DNA of 64,000 nt, from contig NZ_AP025627.1 in the NCBI RefSeq assembly GCF_022846435.1, positions 3,258,001 through 3,322,000 of the forward strand, given 5' to 3'. The position numbers were made by a program, and so were the translations under genes. This stretch comes from Parageobacillus sp. KH3-4 (GTDB lineage: Bacteria > Bacillota > Bacilli > Bacillales > Anoxybacillaceae). This document shows, piece by piece, positions 63,361 to 64,000 of this stretch; position 1 is the first letter of the stretch; every line of letters starts with the position of its first letter. Under the pieces are notes generated by a model, which saw nothing but the letters and a program-made list of their open reading frames with translations, was not told where the DNA came from and made no database searches.

Positions 63361-64000
63361 AGATCGCCATCGCCCCTCCTTCGAAATATTCTTGCTCAAG
63401 CGCTTTTTTGACTGCCTTTACTGCTATTTGTGCGACTTTTTCTGCGTCCATGTCGTTAGAGTAGTGATTATCTCCCGTGATTTGAACGATAATGTCACCA
63501 ATCATTCCGCGAACAGATGAACGCACATTAGAAGCACCACTTGCGACTTGAACTGTTTCGCTCGGAAGCGTTTGTGGTTGAACGCCTAGCTTTTGAGCTG
63601 TGTATTGTAATAAGCCTAAAGCTCTGTTTCTGTGTTGTTCAAGTGGAATAATGGCTTCTTTTTTATTTCTTTCGCCAACCATTGCTAAATGCTGACGATT
63701 GATAATTCCACCTTTTTCATAACCAGCGTATCTTCCGCCGCGGAACAAAGGTGTATTGTAAACCGAACCGTATCTGCTTTTGATGTAACGGATTGCAGCT
63801 GCAGCATTATGAATCGGATTGAGAATATTCCCCATTCCGGGCTGCATGTACACTCTAAATGTAGACGGTAAAGTCTGCAATAACCCGGTTGCATGTTCTC
63901 CACCAACTGGCATAGGATTTCGAGCGAGTGGATTACCTCCAGATTCTGCTTGTACAAGTTTCATAAGCCCCGGTAGCCAACTTAATGATGTACCAGTTGC
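63353..64000 (-). CDS. xkdO: Tape-measure protein, C-terminal part with lysozyme-like domain (partial)
   Basis: The last 215 residues of a tail tape-measure protein that continues beyond the window. It contains a soluble lytic transglycosylase segment, with the probable catalytic Glu in VQAESGGNP, GLLQTLPSTF and NPIHNAAAAIRYIKSRYG, then a helical end (VRGMIGDIIVQITGDNHYSN). It measures tail length and helps open the cell wall at infection. Confidence 0.88.
   Translation of the reverse strand, partial: ATGTSLSWLPGLMKLVQAESGGNPLARNPMPVGGEHATGLLQTLPSTFRVYMQPGMGNILNPIHNAAAAIRYIKSRYGSVYNTPLFRGGRYAGYEKGGIINRQHLAMVGERNKKEAIIPLEQHRNRALGLLQYTAQKLGVQPQTLPSETVQVASGASNVRSSVRGMIGDIIVQITGDNHYSNDMDAEKVAQIAVKAVKKALEQEYFEGGAMAIYE

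Larger units (their letters stand above)
53280..64000 (-). mobile_element. PBSX-like prophage, late end (partial)
   Basis: Genes on the minus strand follow the PBSX/contractile-tail order: tape measure, XkdP, XkdQ, XkdR, XkdS, XkdT (baseplate J), XkdU-like, tail-fibre genes, XkdX, XhlA, holin, amidase. Beyond the lysis genes are accessory genes and a CRISPR mini-array. The left edge is placed near 53280 from the loss of phage-type genes and the hairpin/GGTCA cluster; no integrase or att core is proven. The phage continues past the window. Confidence 0.85.

Overview
The window looks like a chromosome segment of a moderately thermophilic, spore-forming Bacillaceae of the Geobacillus/Parageobacillus group. 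Evidence: the proteins read like Geobacillus/Parageobacillus homologs (lactate dehydrogenase, MutY), there are spore genes (sspE, sspK, yfhD/yfhE), a CRISPR repeat of the GTTT...ATTGAAAC type, and gene order that follows Bacillus subtilis in two blocks (gsaB, ygaE, ygaD, ygaC, ygaB, sspE, fabL, yfhS, mutY; then yfhP, yfhJ, sspK, yfhH, recX, yfhF, yfhE, yfhD). No database search was possible; family names come from recognising the translated sequences.

Layout. 1-1.3 kb: ldh-lctP fermentation operon with a Rex operator. 1.5-4.1 kb: three-gene ABC exporter. 4.2-11.6 kb: gsaB, a large glutamate synthase polypeptide without a small subunit and with an odd leader, and ygaE. 11.6-17.2 kb: complete dipeptide/oligopeptide ABC importer. 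17.4-22.9 kb: ygaD, ygaC, ygaB, a GC-rich multi-hairpin RNA candidate, sspE, fabL, yfhS, mutY. 23-29 kb: a formate module (transporter, fdhD, DUF2294, molybdopterin formate dehydrogenase, DUF1641 protein) sitting where B. subtilis has mutY next to yfhP; both fdhD and the dehydrogenase have leaders containing terminator hairpins. 29.2-34.5 kb: yfhP to yfhD block, with a tRNA-like, apparently switchable leader before a GNAT acetyltransferase. 34.5-43.5 kb: GT8 glycosyltransferase, penicillin-binding protein, CaiB-type CoA transferase plus acyl-CoA dehydrogenase, LytTR regulator, acetyl-CoA hydrolase/CoA transferase.

43.7-53.3 kb is accessory DNA: a frameshifted IS256-type element, then a compact thiazole/oxazole-modified peptide (TOMM) cluster on the minus strand: a heterocycloanthracin/sonorensin-like precursor with eight Cys spaced exactly every four residues, a ThiF-like maturation protein, a fused cyclodehydratase with YcaO domain, and a two-domain SagB-type dehydrogenase. 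Beyond it lie IS debris and hairpins.

53.3-64 kb is the late end of a PBSX-like contractile-tail prophage on the minus strand: tape measure (partial), xkdP-Q-R-S-T-U-like baseplate genes, tail-fibre genes, XkdX, XhlA, holin, amidase, then accessory genes (small zinc-ribbon-like protein, yozG/yoaS-like pair, DUF3862 lipoprotein-like protein) and a degenerate three-repeat CRISPR mini-array. No integrase and no cas genes are in the window.

Most noteworthy: the TOMM cluster with its regular CFG(Q/R) core; the tRNA-like leader of the acetyltransferase; the structured RNA between sspE and ygaB; the riboswitch-like leader of fdhD; the prophage CRISPR mini-array and a matching 15-base motif in a nearby gene leader; and a nine-codon in-frame leader ORF ahead of glutamate synthase.
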